Shown one piece after another: positions 33,118 to 45,445 of a stretch of 64,000 bases of DNA. The stretch spans positions 498,080,594-498,144,593 of the forward strand of contig NC_064619.1 in NCBI RefSeq assembly GCF_023898315.1. Reading direction: 5' to 3'. This DNA is from Schistocerca nitens (taxonomy: Eukaryota > Arthropoda > Insecta > Orthoptera > Acrididae). The notes beneath the pieces were generated by a model. It was not told where the DNA came from, did not search any database, and saw nothing but the letters and a program-made list of their open reading frames with translations. The first letter of the stretch is position 1. Each line of letters starts with the position of its first letter. A program made the translations under genes and the position numbers.

Positions 33118-36100
33118 TTAGATCAAATGATAAAACCCACCCATAAGAATAAAACGTAAAACTGAAGCTGCTGTTGAAGCATTGTTGCAAGGTAGGGTGC
33201 TGGGAAAGTTAAAAGTCCGCTGCAGAGCAGCTAAAAGTGGGCAGTCCAGCAAGAAGTGGATGGCCGTCATTTGGGAGCAACAGCGACAGTGAGGTGGGTC
33301 CTCATGATGGAGGAGGTAACCATGTGTGATCCACGTATGGCCAATGTGGAATCGACAAAGGACAACTGATTCCCTGAGAGAAGCCTGCAGGGAAGACTTC
33401 CACACATTCACAGTCTCCTTAATGACACGCAGTTTACTGTGCGTACTGTTATGCCACTCCACCTCCCAAAGGCGAAAAACCTTGCGGCATAAGACAGAAC
33501 TCAGGTCAGTTTCAGAGAGGCCCATCTCGAGAAGTGGTTTCCACATAGCCTGTGTGGCCAGTCTGTCAGCAAGTTCATTGCTTGGGATGCCGATGTGTCC
33601 TGGGTCCAGACAAACACCACGGAACGACTGGACAGTTCCAGGGCTTAGATGGATTCCTGGATGGTCATTACCAAAGGATGGCGAGTGTAGCACTGGTCGA
33701 TAGCTTGTAAGCTGCTCACAGAGTCAGTACAGAGGAGAAACGACTCGCCAGAGCATGAACAGATGTACTCAAGTGCACAAGATAGGTCCACCAGCTCTGC
33801 AGTGAATACACTGCAGCCATCGGGTAAGGAATGCTGTTCAATATGGGCGTCCTGAATGTAGGCGGAGCCAACATGACCATCAGCCATCGAGCCGTCAGAG
33901 TGAACCACTTCAAGGAGAGGTGGTAAAGGCAAGGACTCCAGTTCAGACAGAAGCAGTCGCACACAAACCGCAATCGTTAGCCCTGACCTGGGCCGCCTAT
34001 GCAGGAGGTGAACCGCCTTGGTTGGGAAAAGAACACAGTAATTAGGATGTTCAGGAGAGCTATGATTGTGTGCAATGTAACTGGCGAGCAGTTGTGCACG
34101 TCTGATCTTCAATGGAGGGACTCCAGCCTCCACCAGTTCGCTGGTCACTGGACTCATCATAAAAGCTCCTGTCGCTAGTCGAACTCCACAATGGTGCAAT
34201 GGGTTGAGCAAACCCAACGCTGAGGGTGCCGCCAAACCATAAATCACACTCCCATCATCAAGGTGGGATTGAACAAGGGCTCTGGAGAGCTGCAGCAGCA
34301 TGGAGCGATCTGCACCCCAGTTGGTGTTGCTCAGACAGCGGAGGGCATTGAAGATGAGGAAGCCAAGTCAAACAAGCATTGAAAACCAGACCTAAGAATC
34401 GATATGTCTCCATGACAATTAGTGGATCATCATAAGGTAAAGTGCTGGTTCCAGATGAACGGTACAACACTGGCAGAAATGAATGACACACGTCTTCACA
34501 GCTGAAAACCGGAAGCCATGGGATAGAGCCCATGACTCGGCCTTGTGGATGGCTCCCTGTAGGCACTGCTCAGCAACACCAGCACTGGTGGAGCAGTACG
34601 AAATGCAGAAGTCATCTGCATATGGAGAAGGTGAAACGGATGGCCTCCAGCTGCTGCTAGACCATTAATGGCCACTAAAAATAGAGAGACACTCAATACA
34701 GAGCCCTGAGGGACCCCATTCTCCTGGATATGGGGAGAACTATGGGAGGCACCAACTTGGACACGGAAAGTATGGAGCAACAGAAAATTTTGGATAAATA
34801 CTGGGAGCAGATCTCTGAGAACCCACTTGTATAATGTGGCAAGAATATGAAGTTGCCAGGTGATGTCATATGCTTTTTGTAAATCAAAAAAGACGGCAAC
34901 CAGGTGTTGGTGCCTGGAAAAGGCTGTTCGGATGGGAGACTCGAGGGACACAAGATTATCAGTGGTAGAGCAACCCTGGTGGAAGCCGCCCTGACATGGA
35001 GCCAGTAGGCCACATAACTCCAGGACCCAACCCAACCGCTGACACACCATACGTTCCAGCAGCTTGCAAAGAACGTTGGTGAGGCTGATGAGCTGATAGC
35101 TATCCACATCAAGCGGGTTTTTACCAGGTTTGAGCACTGGAATGATGGTGCTCTCCCACCATTGTGATGGAAAGATGCCATCACATCAGATCCAGTTGAA
35201 GATGACGAGGAGATGTCACTTGTAGTCAGATGTTTAATCATCTGACTGTGGATCTGATCTGGCTCACGAGATGTGTCGGGTCAATGTAAATGGGGCATTG
35301 TAGGATTCACTGTGGCGTGTAGTGAAGAGAGGACTTTCCATTCCAGCCACCATTTTAGAGTGCAAAAAGCTGGGGGGTAATTCTCCGATGCAGAGGCTCG
35401 AGAGTGTGCTCACCAAAGTGCTTGGCAGTCGCGTTTGTGAGGGTAGAGAACATGGCATTTATGTTAACACCAGGAACACCTGTTGGCATCTGATACCCAA
35501 AAACACATTTGATCTTTGCCCAGACTTGGGAAGGTGACGTATGGCGCCCAATGGTCGAGACGTATCTCTCCCAACACTCCTGCTTTTGTCATCTGATAAG
35601 TTGGTGAAAGCGGGCATGGAGCCGTTTAAAGGCTACGAGGTGCTCCAGGGAAGGGTGCCGCTTATGCTGCTATAGAGCTTGCCGACGCTCCTGAATTGCT
35701 TCAGCGACTTCTGGTGACCACCAAGGGACTGCCTTTTGCCGGGGGCACACTAAACAGCGAGAGATCGCGCTTTCCGCCACAGAAACGATTGTTGTAGTCA
35801 CCTGCTCAACCATCACATTGATGATACCGTGTGGGGGAGATTCAACAGTGACAGCAGAGGTGAAAGTTTCCCTGTCTGCCTTGTTTAACACCAATCTGGG
35901 CAGGCGTCCGTGGGCCTGATGCCCCGGGGCAGTGACAGGAAGATGGCGAAGTAGTCACTACCACACAGGTTGTCACGTGCTCTCCAGTGGACAGATGGAA
36001 GAAGTCCTGGGCTACAAAGTGATAAATCAAAGGCTGAGTAACTGCCATGAGCCATACTGAAGTGTATAGTGGCCCCAGTGTTTAAGAGGCAGAGGCCAAA

Positions 36101-36453
36101 CTGAGACAGTAAAGTTTTACATCTTTGCCTCGGCCAGTAAGCATGGTGTCACACCACAAGGGGTTACGAGTGTTAAAATCTCCCAAAAGTAGGAAGAGTT
36201 TAGGGAGTTGAGCAATCAGTGTAGCCAATGCATTCAGGGGTACTGCACCATATGGAGGGAGATATATATTGCAGACAGTTATTTCCCGCATCGTCCTTAT
36301 CGTGACAGCCACAGCTTCAAGAGGGGTTTGAAGGGGCACCGTTTCACTACAGACTGAGTTTAGGACATAAACGCAAACTCCACCTGACACTCGATTACAG
36401 TTGCTACAGTTCCTGTAATATCCCTTATAGCCACGGAGGGCAGGGGTCCGCAT
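33118..36453 (-). pseudogene. LINE ORF2: endonuclease, RT, RNase H; broken
   Basis: Read downward from 36453. The endonuclease is at 36453-36082 and beyond (ITVCNIYLPPYGAVP, LLGDFNTRNPLW). RT residues span about 35140-34500 (KNPLDVDSYQLISLTNVLCK, VFFDLQKAYDITW, ENGVPQGSVLSVSLF), and a YADDF-type catalytic box is recognisable near 34625 in a shifted frame. RNase H is at about 33900-33520 (VVHSDGSMADGHVGSAY, VFTAELVDLSCAL, LLCTDSVSSLQA, then GHIGIPSNELADRLA). A C-terminal H/C-rich segment (RFHIGHTWITHGYLLHHEDPPHC near 33330) follows. Frameshifts separate most domains and there is some sequence loss between the endonuclease and the RT. Confidence 0.85.
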
Positions 36454-36503
36454 TGCTGGGAACCAGGTTTCCTGAAGGGCAATTCAGAAAGCAGGTGTAA
36501 AGT

Positions 36504-38088
36504 TTAACAAAAAACCACGACAATTACAATGGAGGATGAATTCATCGTCAGACTGGGAAGGCATGGAACATTCAATGATGCAGGGTCACCTGCTGCCACC
36601 GACTTTTTGCCTGAGCAGTCTATATCCATTGTGTCTGAGAGTCTGGTGAGATCTAGTTCCTCAGCGGATGCCAGAATCTCCACCTCATCCTCACATGCAT
36701 CCTCAGATGCAGAGTTTGTAGGTAGTGGTAGTGTGGATGTCACCACAATTTCCTTGTCCTTGGAGTCTTCTTTTTCGATTTCCTGCACTGTCCCTTGATT
36801 TTTTCTAGCTGGGAGGGCTTCTTTGATTCAGTCTCCAGGACTGAGGAGGACCCTGAAGCCCTACAACCAGCTACCTGTGGCTGCTTCAGCCACTGGCAGG
36901 TGTCCGCTTTGTCGCTGGTAGGAACCTGGGAAGGAAGTGACCCCAGTGACCCCTTCCTAATGAGAGGAGCCGAAGAAGACTTACACTTCTCTGGCTTAGA
37001 AGTGAGGACTGATGTCCCAGATAGTTGGGGGGGGGGGGGGGGGGGGCTGCTCCTGAAGTAGGTGGTGTGGGAGCAACAAGAAGGGAAGTGCCCCCACCAT
37101 CAAGGGGGCAGATGTAGTCTTACGGCTCTGAGAGCTGACTGGAAGTGGTGCAACGGATGAGGCTGTAACAGTAGTTATAGTGGCAGCATAAGATGTTGTC
37201 ATGCGCACAGGATGAAGTCTTTCAAATTTCCTTTTAGCCTCAATCTAGGTCAGTGGGTCCAGGGTCATGTATTGCATTATTTTTCTTTCCTTCTGTAGAA
37301 TCCTTCAGTCTGGCGAACAAGGAGAATGGTGCTCTCCACAGTTGACACAGATAGAAGGCAGGGCACATGGAGTATTGGGATGGATGACCAAAATCTCGAC
37401 ATACGAGGCTGGAAGTACAGCAGGAAGACAATGGCCAAACTTCCAGCACTTAAAGCACCACATTGGGGGAGGGATATAGGGCTTAGAATCATAGTGTTAG
37501 ACCATCACCTTCACCTTCTCAGGTAATGTGTCATCCTCAAAAGCTAAGATGAAGGCACCGGTGTCAACCTGATTATCCCTCGGACCCTGGTGGATGCGCC
37601 AGATGAAATGGACACCTCGTCGCTCTAAGTTGGCACGCAGCTTGTCATCGGACTGTAAAAGAAGATCTCTTGTGGAAGATAATACCCTGGACCTTATTTA
37701 AGCTCTTATGGGGCATGATAGTAACAGAAACATCCCCCAACTTGTCACAAGTGAGTAATGCCTGTGACTGGGCAGAGAAGGCTGTTTTTATCAAGACTGA
37801 CCCAGACCGCATTTTGGACAAGCCCTCCACCTCCCCAAACTTGTCCTCTAAATACTCTACAAAGAACTGAGGCTTCATGGACATGAATGATTCCCTATCA
37901 GCTCGCGTACGTACTAGGTACCGGGGAGAATATGATTCGCTGCCATCCTTAGCTTGGCGTTCCTCCCATGATGTGGTCAGGGCAGGGAAGGATTTAGGGT
38001 CGTACTTCTGTGTACTGAATTGAGCCTGTGAACGCTTAGAGACTGCAGGTGTTTGACCACCAGCAAGAGATGATGTACTACACTTCAT
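36504..38088 (-). pseudogene. LINE ORF1 (gag-like, zinc knuckles), broken
   Basis: Read downward from 38088. The open part at 38088-37645 begins SLAGGQTPAVSKRSQAQ and continues with FVEYLEDKFGEVEGLSKMRSG. Further down, residues resembling CCHC knuckles (CFKCWKFGH near 37460, then CVNCGEHHSPC near 37340) appear in different frames. A Ser/Asp-rich tail lies at 36788-36504. Such ORF1 proteins coat the LINE RNA. A G20 run at 37027-37046 lies inside the region. Confidence 0.7.
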
Positions 38089-38697
38089 CGCGTCTCATCC
38101 CCCCTGATGCCACCCACTCCGACCAAGGGCACTCCCCACGGGCACCGCCCACTGCAGCAAAGGCCACCTGGCAGGATGGCATTTTTTGGGAGTCCCGATG
38201 CTCCAGGGGGATGGGCATCTACCCCTTGGCATATGTGGGGAGTTAACAGTACAGGCAGCAGCAGAGCAATCCCTGTGTGGTCAGGGGCTACAACCAACAG
38301 GATACATGGTGGCCCCACCACAACGGACTGGCTACCATGCTGGATATGAGGTGCAAATTAGTCCATGGCCATCGTCGGTGCAGAAAGCGACAGTGCATAG
38401 TGCATGGTGGAAAATTCACCCAGGAAGGTGTCCCCACCCAAGAGATGGAGAATGAGTGGGACCGCAATGCGACGATGAGAAAGTGGGCTAAAGATCTCAA
38501 TGCACAATGGACATGTTTCACCATGTAAGTTGTCCTTCCCCAATTGGCTCACTCTCTGGGAAAATTTTGAAGAATAGAGGTCAAACCCTACAGGGGACCA
38601 TCACATAAAGGCCATCCTTTTAGTCGCCTCTTACGAGAAGCATGAATACCTCAGGCCTATTCTAACCCCCATACCCGCAGGGGGTGAAGATTAAATG

Positions 38698-39097
38698 TGC
38701 AAATAGAGGATTGAAAGTAAAACGGCCAAAACTAGAAGATGACATATTGAAGTGAACTCAAGGACACTACCAAAATGGCAATGCTATTAATACAAAAATG
38801 ATTCAAATACATGCTCATAAGCTAGCGGTACAGTAGAACTTAACAGACTTTAAGGGTGGAGTTGGCTAGTGCTACAGGTTTATGAAGTGCTATGGACTTA
38901 GCATGTGAACCAAAACCTAAATATCTCAGAAAATGCCACAAGGGTATAAAGAGAATATATTATACTTCCATCACTTTATTATTCAACATCGAAAGCAAAC
39001 CAGTGTGAAACTAAGCCAATAGAGAATTTGGACGAAAATCCTTCAACATCTGATGGCCAAGCACGAGGACTCTTGCTATGAAAAGTGCTGCAAATGT
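38698..39097 (+). pseudogene. pogo-like transposase, middle piece
   Basis: Residues CANRGLKVKRPKLEDDIL (near 38698), MIQIHAHKLA (near 38800) and DFKGGVGWCYRFMKCYGLS (near 38847) form the CENP-B-type second helix-turn-helix of pogo-superfamily transposases. ENLDENPSTSD near 39022 is where the DDE domain begins, and DET is usual at the first catalytic Asp. Some stops and a frame change occur. It ends at the PLE target site. Confidence 0.8.
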
Positions 39098-39111
39098 AAC
39101 TATAAAAACAA

Positions 39112-41985
39112 TATTATGAAAAGAAAAGTTGCTGCTCTCCATATAGTGGAGATGCTGACTCACAGGCAGGCACAACAAAAAGACTGTCACAAATAAGCTT
39201 TCGGCCAGCAAGGCCTTCATCAAAAATACGTGACAGACACATACACTCATGCAACACCTCACACACAGGACTCCAGTCTCTGGCAACTGAAGCCACACTC
39301 GGAGCAGCAGCAGCAGCACCATTGCATGATGGGAGTGGCAACTGGGTGGGGTAAGGAGGAGGCTGGAGCAGGGAGGGCAAAGGATAGTAGGGTTGGTGGG
39401 GGACAGTGAACTGCTGCTGGGGAGCATGCAGGGACGAGGTGAAGAGATGGTAGGATTGCTATGTGAAGCCGGGAGGTTAGACAAAGGGAAGGAGAGAGGG
39501 GTGGGAGGGAGATGGGGGGGGGGGGGAGTTGAGTGTAGTGGAAAAGAAGACAAGTGCAAAGACTAGTTGCAATGGTAGAATGAGGGCTGTATAGCTGTTT
39601 ATGCAGACAGACAGCTTGTTGGTTGTCATGCCCACACAGAATTCACCACAGTGGTTGTAGCTTAACTTGTAGATCACATGGATGGTTTCACAGGGTGCCC
39701 TTCCTTTGATGGGATAGGTGATGTTTCTGACCAGACTGGAGTAGATGGTGGTGGGAAGATGTATGGGACAGGTCTTGCATCTAGCTCTATTACAGGGATA
39801 TGAGCCATAAGATAAGGGGTTGGGAGCAGGGGTTGTGTAGGGGTGGATGAGCATATTGTGCAGGTTTGGTAAACCACTGTGGGAGGGGTGGGAAGGATAC
39901 TGAGCAGGACATTTCTCATTTCAGGACACAACTAGAGGTAGTCGAAACCCTGGCAGATAATGTAATTCAGTTGCTCCAGTCCTGGGTGGTACTGAGTTAG
40001 GAGGGGAATGCTCCTCTGTGGATGGCCGGTAAGACATTGGAAGGTGGTGGGAGACTGGAATGATAGAGCATGGGAGACTTGTTTTTGTACCAGGTTGGGA
40101 GGATAATTACAGTCTGTGAAGGCTTCAGTGAGACCCTCGGTAGTTTCAAGAGGGACCAATCATCACTGCAGATACGATAACCATGGGTGGCTAGGCTGTA
40201 TGGAAGGGACTTTTTGGTATCGAAATGGTGACTGTTGTTGAAGTGGAGGTATTGCTGGTGGTTGGTAGGTCTGATAAGGACAGAGGTACTTGTGTAGCCA
40301 TCTTTGAGGTGGAGGTCAACATCTAGGAAGGTGGCTTGTTGAGTTGAGTAGGACCAGGTGAAGCAAATGGGGGAGAAGCTGTTGAGGTTCTGGAGGAATG
40401 TGTATAGGGAGTCCTCATTCTCGATCCGGATTGCAAAGATGTCATCAATGAATCTGAATCAGGTGATGGGTTCAGAATTTTGGATGTTTAGGAAGGAGGT
40501 TGTTGGTTTGGAATCTGTCAACCATTGGGAAAGATAGTGTTCAATAGCGGTAAGGCCATAGGCATTAGGGATGTTAGTTTAGAGGGAGGTGGTGTCAATA
40601 TGACGAGCAGGGCACCGTGTGGTAAAGGGACAGGAATTGTAGAGAGTCAGTGGAAGTAATGGTTAGTACCTTTTATGTAGGAGGGTAAGTTTCGGGTACT
40701 AGGTTTAAGGTGTTCGTCTCTGAGAGTAGAAACTGTCTCAGTGGGAGCACAGTAACCAGCCACAATGGGGATTTTGGGTGGTTGGGTTTACAGATTTTAG
40801 GAAGCATGTACAAGGTAAGAGTGGGGGGAGTAGTAGGGGTGAGCAGAGAGATGGACTTTGGGAAGAGGCCTAATGATTTGAGGAGTGACTGGAGATCCTC
40901 CTGAATTTCTGGAATGGGGTCATTGTGATAAGGTTTCTAGGTGGATGTATCTGATAGCTGGTGGAGTCCTTCTGCCAGGTAGTCCTTGCAGTTCAAAACA
41001 ACAGTGGTGGAGCATTTGTCCAAAGATAGCATTATAAGGTTGGGATCAGTTTTAAGATGGTGGACTGTGGTTCTTTCGGCAGATGTAATGTTAATTTGCA
41101 TGTTGAGGTATTTGGGGAATGATGGTGAAACAAGGTTCTTGGTTCAAAAAATTCTGGAAAGTTAACAGGTGTGATTTGGGGGGGCAGTGGAGATGGATCA
41201 CAGTTGGATGGAGGAGTGAACTGAGTCAGGCAGGGTTCTTTGGTTGAGTCTGATTGGTAGGGTTGGTGGTGAAAAAGTGTTTCCACTGTAGGGACAGGGA
41301 GAAGGTGAGAGGATCTTTAACATGCCCTGTATGACTGAATTTGGGAGTGGGGCAAAAGGTGAGGCCTTTGGAAATGAGTGATATTTCTGCAGAGCTAATG
41401 CTTCTGGAGGAAAGATTCATGACCATGTTTCAAATCTGTTTAAATTCTGGATTCTGTGTGGTGATGGGAGGGAGTTTTGAAGGGTGGGGTAAATGTAGTA
41501 GGTCTGTGAGACAGGGTTTTTCATCTATGAGGAGATGTGGGGGAGGTTTGGAGGTTGTCGTAGAGGTGGCGGATAGTGTTACTCCAAGGCGGGAGTAGGC
41601 CAAGAGCAGGGTGGAGAGTTTTTTGAGGTGGCATTGTGCATGTTGCTCTAGTTCCTGGTGGGCAAGAGTTTCAAAGTGTGTTATGGGTTTCAGGAATTTG
41701 GGATTGCATAGCAGGAGAATTTTATGGCTGAAGAGAAGGTACTGCAAGGAGGTTTGGCTTTGGTTGATATGGTTTGGCAGGACTATGTAGGTGAGGGCTA
41801 AGGACTGGGGGAGTGTGGAAGGAGGAGCGGCAGCTGGAGATGGGTAATTTTATGGTAAGGCCATTTGGGGGGGGGGGGGGATTCCATGAGCAAAGCAACA
41901 ACACAGAAACAGTATGTGGGACAGGGTTCTGTTTAGGGATAAGAAAACATTTCTGTATTGCTGCAGATGGAAGGAGCAAGGATCC
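39112..41985 (-). mobile_element. Penelope-like element, minus strand
   Basis: Read downward from about 41985. The N-terminal coding region is at 41979-41000 (LLCSWNPPPPPNGLTIKLP, then LTDLLHLPHPSKLPP). The RT region spans about 41200-40300. Residues FTDCNYPPNLVQKQVSHAL (near 40120) precede the Cys-pair linker NRARCKTCPIHLP and the GIY-YIG endonuclease segment (HVIYKLSYNHCGEFCVGMTTNKLS) at 39854-39477. The 3' untranslated part ends at 39112 next to GGCCGAAAGCTT (39200). PLEs encode a telomerase-like RT plus a GIY-YIG nuclease. Broken in roughly half a dozen or more places. Confidence 0.8.
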
Positions 41986-41999
41986 ATGGTGGTGGAAAA

Positions 42000-43573
42000 A
42001 TGTGAATAATTACATAACTAATGAAGAATTACGTCAGAAAAAATATGCAACAATACACCCAAATACTTGGGAAAAATCACAAGAAGGATGAAATGGATGC
42101 GAAAGGGGGGAACAATAATAAATCTGAAGGAGTCGACAATAGCGGAAGGCAAAAATTAACTAAAACTGGCATGAAGTCACAGTGAGATCATATATATCAT
42201 TTTATTACTTCTCTTCAAATCACATTAATCATGGAATGGAAACAGACAGCAACAGAACGTACCAGCGTGACTTCAAACACTTTGTTACAGGAAATGTTCA
42301 AAATGTCCTCCGTTAGCAAGTATACATGCATCCACCCTCCGTCGCAGGGAATCCCTGATGCGCTAATGCAGCCCTGGAGAATGGCGTATTGTATCACAGC
42401 TGTCCACAATACGAGCATGAAGAGTCTCTACATTTGGTAGCGGGGTTGCGTAGACAAGAGCTTTCAAATGCCCCCATAAATGAAAGTAAAGAGGGTTGAG
42501 GTCAGGAGAGCGTGGAGGCCATGTAATTGGTCCGCCTCTACCAATCCATCGGTCACCGAATCTGTTGTTGAGAAGCGTACGAACACTTCGACTGAAATGT
42601 GCAGAAGCTCCATCGTGCATGAACCACATGTTGTGTCGTACTTGTAAAGGCACATGTTCTAGCAGCACAGGTAAAGTATCCCGTATGAAATCATGATAAC
42701 GTGCTCCATTGAGCATAGGTGGAAGAACATGGGGCCCAATCAAGACATCACCAACAATGCCTGCCCAAACGTTCACAGAAAATCTGTGCTGATGACATGA
42801 TTGCACAATTGCGTGCGGATTCTCGTCAGCCCACACATGTTGATTGTGAAAGTTTACAATTTGATCACGTTGGAATGAAGCCTCATCCGTAAAGAGAACA
42901 TTTGCACTGAAATGAGGATTGACATATTGTTGGATGAACCATTCGCAGAAGTGTACCCGTGGAGGCCAATCAGCTGCTGATAGTGCCTGCACACGCTGTA
43001 CATGGTACGGAAACAACTGGTTCTCCCGTAGCACTCTCCATACAATGACGTGGTCAACATTACCTTGTACAGCAGCAACTTCTCTGACACTGACATTAGG
43101 GTTATCGTCAACTGCACGAAGAATTGCCTCATCCATTGCAAGTGTCCTCGTCGTTCTAGGTCTTCCCCAGTCGCGAGTCATAGGCTGGAATGTTCCGTGC
43201 TCCCTAAGACGCCGATCAATTGCTACAAACATCTTTCTGTCGGGACACCTTCGTTCTGGAAATCTGTCTTGATACAAACGTACCGCGCCACGTCTATTGC
43301 CCCGTGCTAATCCATACATCAAATGGGCATCTGCCAACTCCGCATTTGTAAACATTGCACTGACTGCAAAACCATGTTCGTGATGAACACTAACCTGTTG
43401 ATGCTACGTACTGATGTGCTTGATGTTAGTACTGTAGAGCAATGAGTCGCATGTCAACACAAGCACTGAAGTCAACATTACCTTCCTTCAATTGGGCCAA
43501 CTTTTCTTTATTTGTGTGTGAGGAATGTTTCCTGAAAGTTTGGCCGTACCTTTTTGTAACACCCTGTATATAT
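42000..43573 (-). mobile_element. mariner-like element inside the PLE composite
   Basis: The right end at 43557-43573 reads GTAACACCCTGTATATA, the inverse of the TACAGGGTGT-type start common to insect IS630/Tc1/mariner elements, next to AAAGTTTGGCCGTACC. The matching left end could not be seen between 41985 and 42240, so the left boundary is approximate and that end may be missing. The transposase reads on the minus strand. Confidence 0.7.
42285..43355 (-). pseudogene. mariner-superfamily transposase, full length with one stop
   Basis: An open frame of 330 codons starts at 43355 with MFTNAELADAHLMYG, a DUF4817-type N-terminus. It has an HTH with VSVREVAAVQGNVDHVIVWR, then FTDEASF (first Asp), WAGIVGDVLIGPHVLP, MHDGASAHFSR (second Asp) and PRSPDLNPLYFHLWG (third Asp), with 36 residues between the last two. 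A TAG at 42360-42362 ends it. The same frame continues for about 24 more codons with the expected C-terminus (NGGHFEHFL) to a TAA at 42285-42287. That single nonsense change is the only break I see. A readthrough-free copy would lack the C-terminal tail. Confidence 0.88.
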
Positions 43574-43989
43574 GAACAGAGAGAGAACGGAGAAAGAGTA
43601 GGGGGTGGGGAGGGTCTCATAGAATGAGATACAAGATCATGTGTCACCGGAAAGGTGCGGGAAATAACACGCAAATATACGGGAGATTGATGCAGGGTGA
43701 GTGATCAATTTGAAGGTATAGGATTAATGATATCGGCGGGAGTAATGAGAGACATAAGATGCTGCACCAACAAACATCATGGTCTTGTAGCCATATGTTG
43801 TGCACAGCTGAGACGGTTGATACAATGTGGCTCATAAGCAGAGCATGCAGTGTGGTTTATAAGACGACAAGAAAAACACAGGAAAGACAAGAAAGATGGA
43901 CACTGAATATAGTAATGCATTAGAAAATAGTAACAAAGGAAAACAGCACTGGGCTAGGATCGAAGAAAAGTAATCAGGCAAAAACTAAA
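43574..43989. other. Unassigned 0.4-kb piece within the PLE composite
   Basis: It matches neither the PLE copies nor the mariner element on inspection. It contains an AGAGAGAACGGAGAAAGAG purine-rich start. It could be captured flanking DNA. Confidence 0.4.
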
Positions 43990-45437
43990 CAATGAAAAAT
44001 CCAGGATGCAATGTAACAGTATTATGAAAAGGGAAGTTGCTACTCGCCATGCAGCAGAGATAATGAATTGCAGAAAGGCACAACAAAAAGACAGTCACAA
44101 ATAAGCTTTTGGCCAGCAAGGACTTCATCAAAAATGGACGATAGACACACCCACACTCACGCAAATGCAACTCACACACACATGACTCTAGTCAGTGGTT
44201 AGTAGGTCTGATATGGACAGAGGTACTGGTGTAGCCATCTTTGAGGTGGAGGTCAACATCCAGGAAGGTGGCTTGTTGAGTAGGACCAGGTGAAGCAAAT
44301 GGGGGAGAAGCTGTTGAGGTTCTGTAGGAATGCGGACAGGGTGTCCTCACCCTTGATCTGAATTGCAAAGATGTCATCAATGAATCTGAACCAGGTGAGG
44401 GGTTTAGAATTTTGGGTGTTTAGGAAGGATTCCTATAGGTGGCCCATGATTATGTTGGCATAGGTTGGTGACATGCAGGTGCCCACAGCTGTATCCTTGA
44501 TTTATTTGTAGGTAATGCTTTCAAAGGAGAAGTAGTTGTGGGTGATTGTATAGTTGGTCATGACGACTAGGAAGGAGGTTGTTGGTTTGGAATCTGTCAG
44601 GCATTGGGAAAGGCAGTGTTCAGTAATGGTAAGACCATGGGCATTGAGGATGTTAAGTGTACAGGGAGGTGGCATCAATAGTAATGAGCAGGACGTGGTG
44701 TGGTAAAGGGACAGGAACTATAGAGAGTTGGCAGAAGAAATGGTTGGTATCTTTTACATAGGAGGGTCGGTTCTGGCTAATAGGTTGAAGGTGTTGGTCT
44801 ACAAGAGCAGAGATTCTCTTAGTGGGGGCACAGTAACTAGCCACAATAGGGTGTCCTGGATGGTTGGGTTTATGGATTTTAGGATCACGTACAAGGTAGG
44901 AATGTGGGGAGTGTGAGCAGAGAGATGGATCTGGGATGGGCCTAAGGATTTGAGGAGTGACTGGAGATCCAGCTGGATTTCTGGAATGTGGTCATTGCGA
45001 CAAGGTTTGCAAGTGGATGTATCTGACAGCTGGTGGAGTCCTACTGCCAGGTAATCCTTGCGGTTAGAAACAACAGTGGTAGAGCACTTGTCCGCAGATA
45101 GGATTATAAGGTCAGAATCAGTTTTTAGATGGTGGACTGTGGTTCTTTCTGCAGATTTAAGGTTAGATTGCAAATTGAGGGATTTGAGTAACGATGGTGA
45201 GACAAGGTTCTTGGTTAAGGAATTTTGAAAAGTTAATAGGGGTGATTTAAGGGCAGTGGGATTGGATCACAGCTGGGTGGAGGAGTGAACTGAGTCAGGC
45301 AGGATTCCACATTGATCTTTGGTTGAGTCTGACTGGTAAAGATGTTGGCAAAAAAAAATGTTTCCACTCTAAGGATCAGGAGAAGGTGGGAAGATCTTTA
45401 ACAAGTCCTGCATGACCGAATTTGGAAGTGGGGAAAA
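43990..45437 (-). mobile_element. Internally deleted PLE copy, minus strand
   Basis: It starts at its 3' end with AATGAAAAATCCAGGATGCAA (43992) and the AAGCTTTTGGC motif (44103). Near 44195 it jumps about 0.95 kb compared with the copy at 39112-41985, losing the GIY-YIG part. RT-region sequence follows up to 45437. It is the inverted, shortened partner of the plus-strand copy that begins beyond 45437. Confidence 0.75.
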
Positions 45438-45445
45438 GGTGAGAT

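Larger units (their letters stand above)
32737..38685 (-). mobile_element. Complete but broken LINE with RNase H (R1/I-like), 12-bp target duplication
   Basis: The direct repeats GAAGACTAAATG (32725-32736) and GAAGATTAAATG (38686-38697, one difference) bracket 5,949 bp. On the minus strand the 5' end begins at 38685 with CACCCCCTGCGGGTATGGGG. Then follow an ORF1 region, ORF2 and a 3' end with AAACCAACCAACC at 32737. Both ends are present, so the copy inserted at full length. Its reading frames are broken in many places. It shares layout and 3'-end type with the intact LINE at 57599-63582 but differs clearly in sequence. Confidence 0.9.

Noticed and set aside
36529-37061. Plus-strand frames of 88-89 codons
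   Set aside because: Antisense to the LINE ORF1 region of the 32.7-38.7 kb element.
38085-38528. Several overlapping 78-89-codon frames on both strands
   Set aside because: Lie in the 5' untranslated/ORF1 start of a LINE; no consistent domain.
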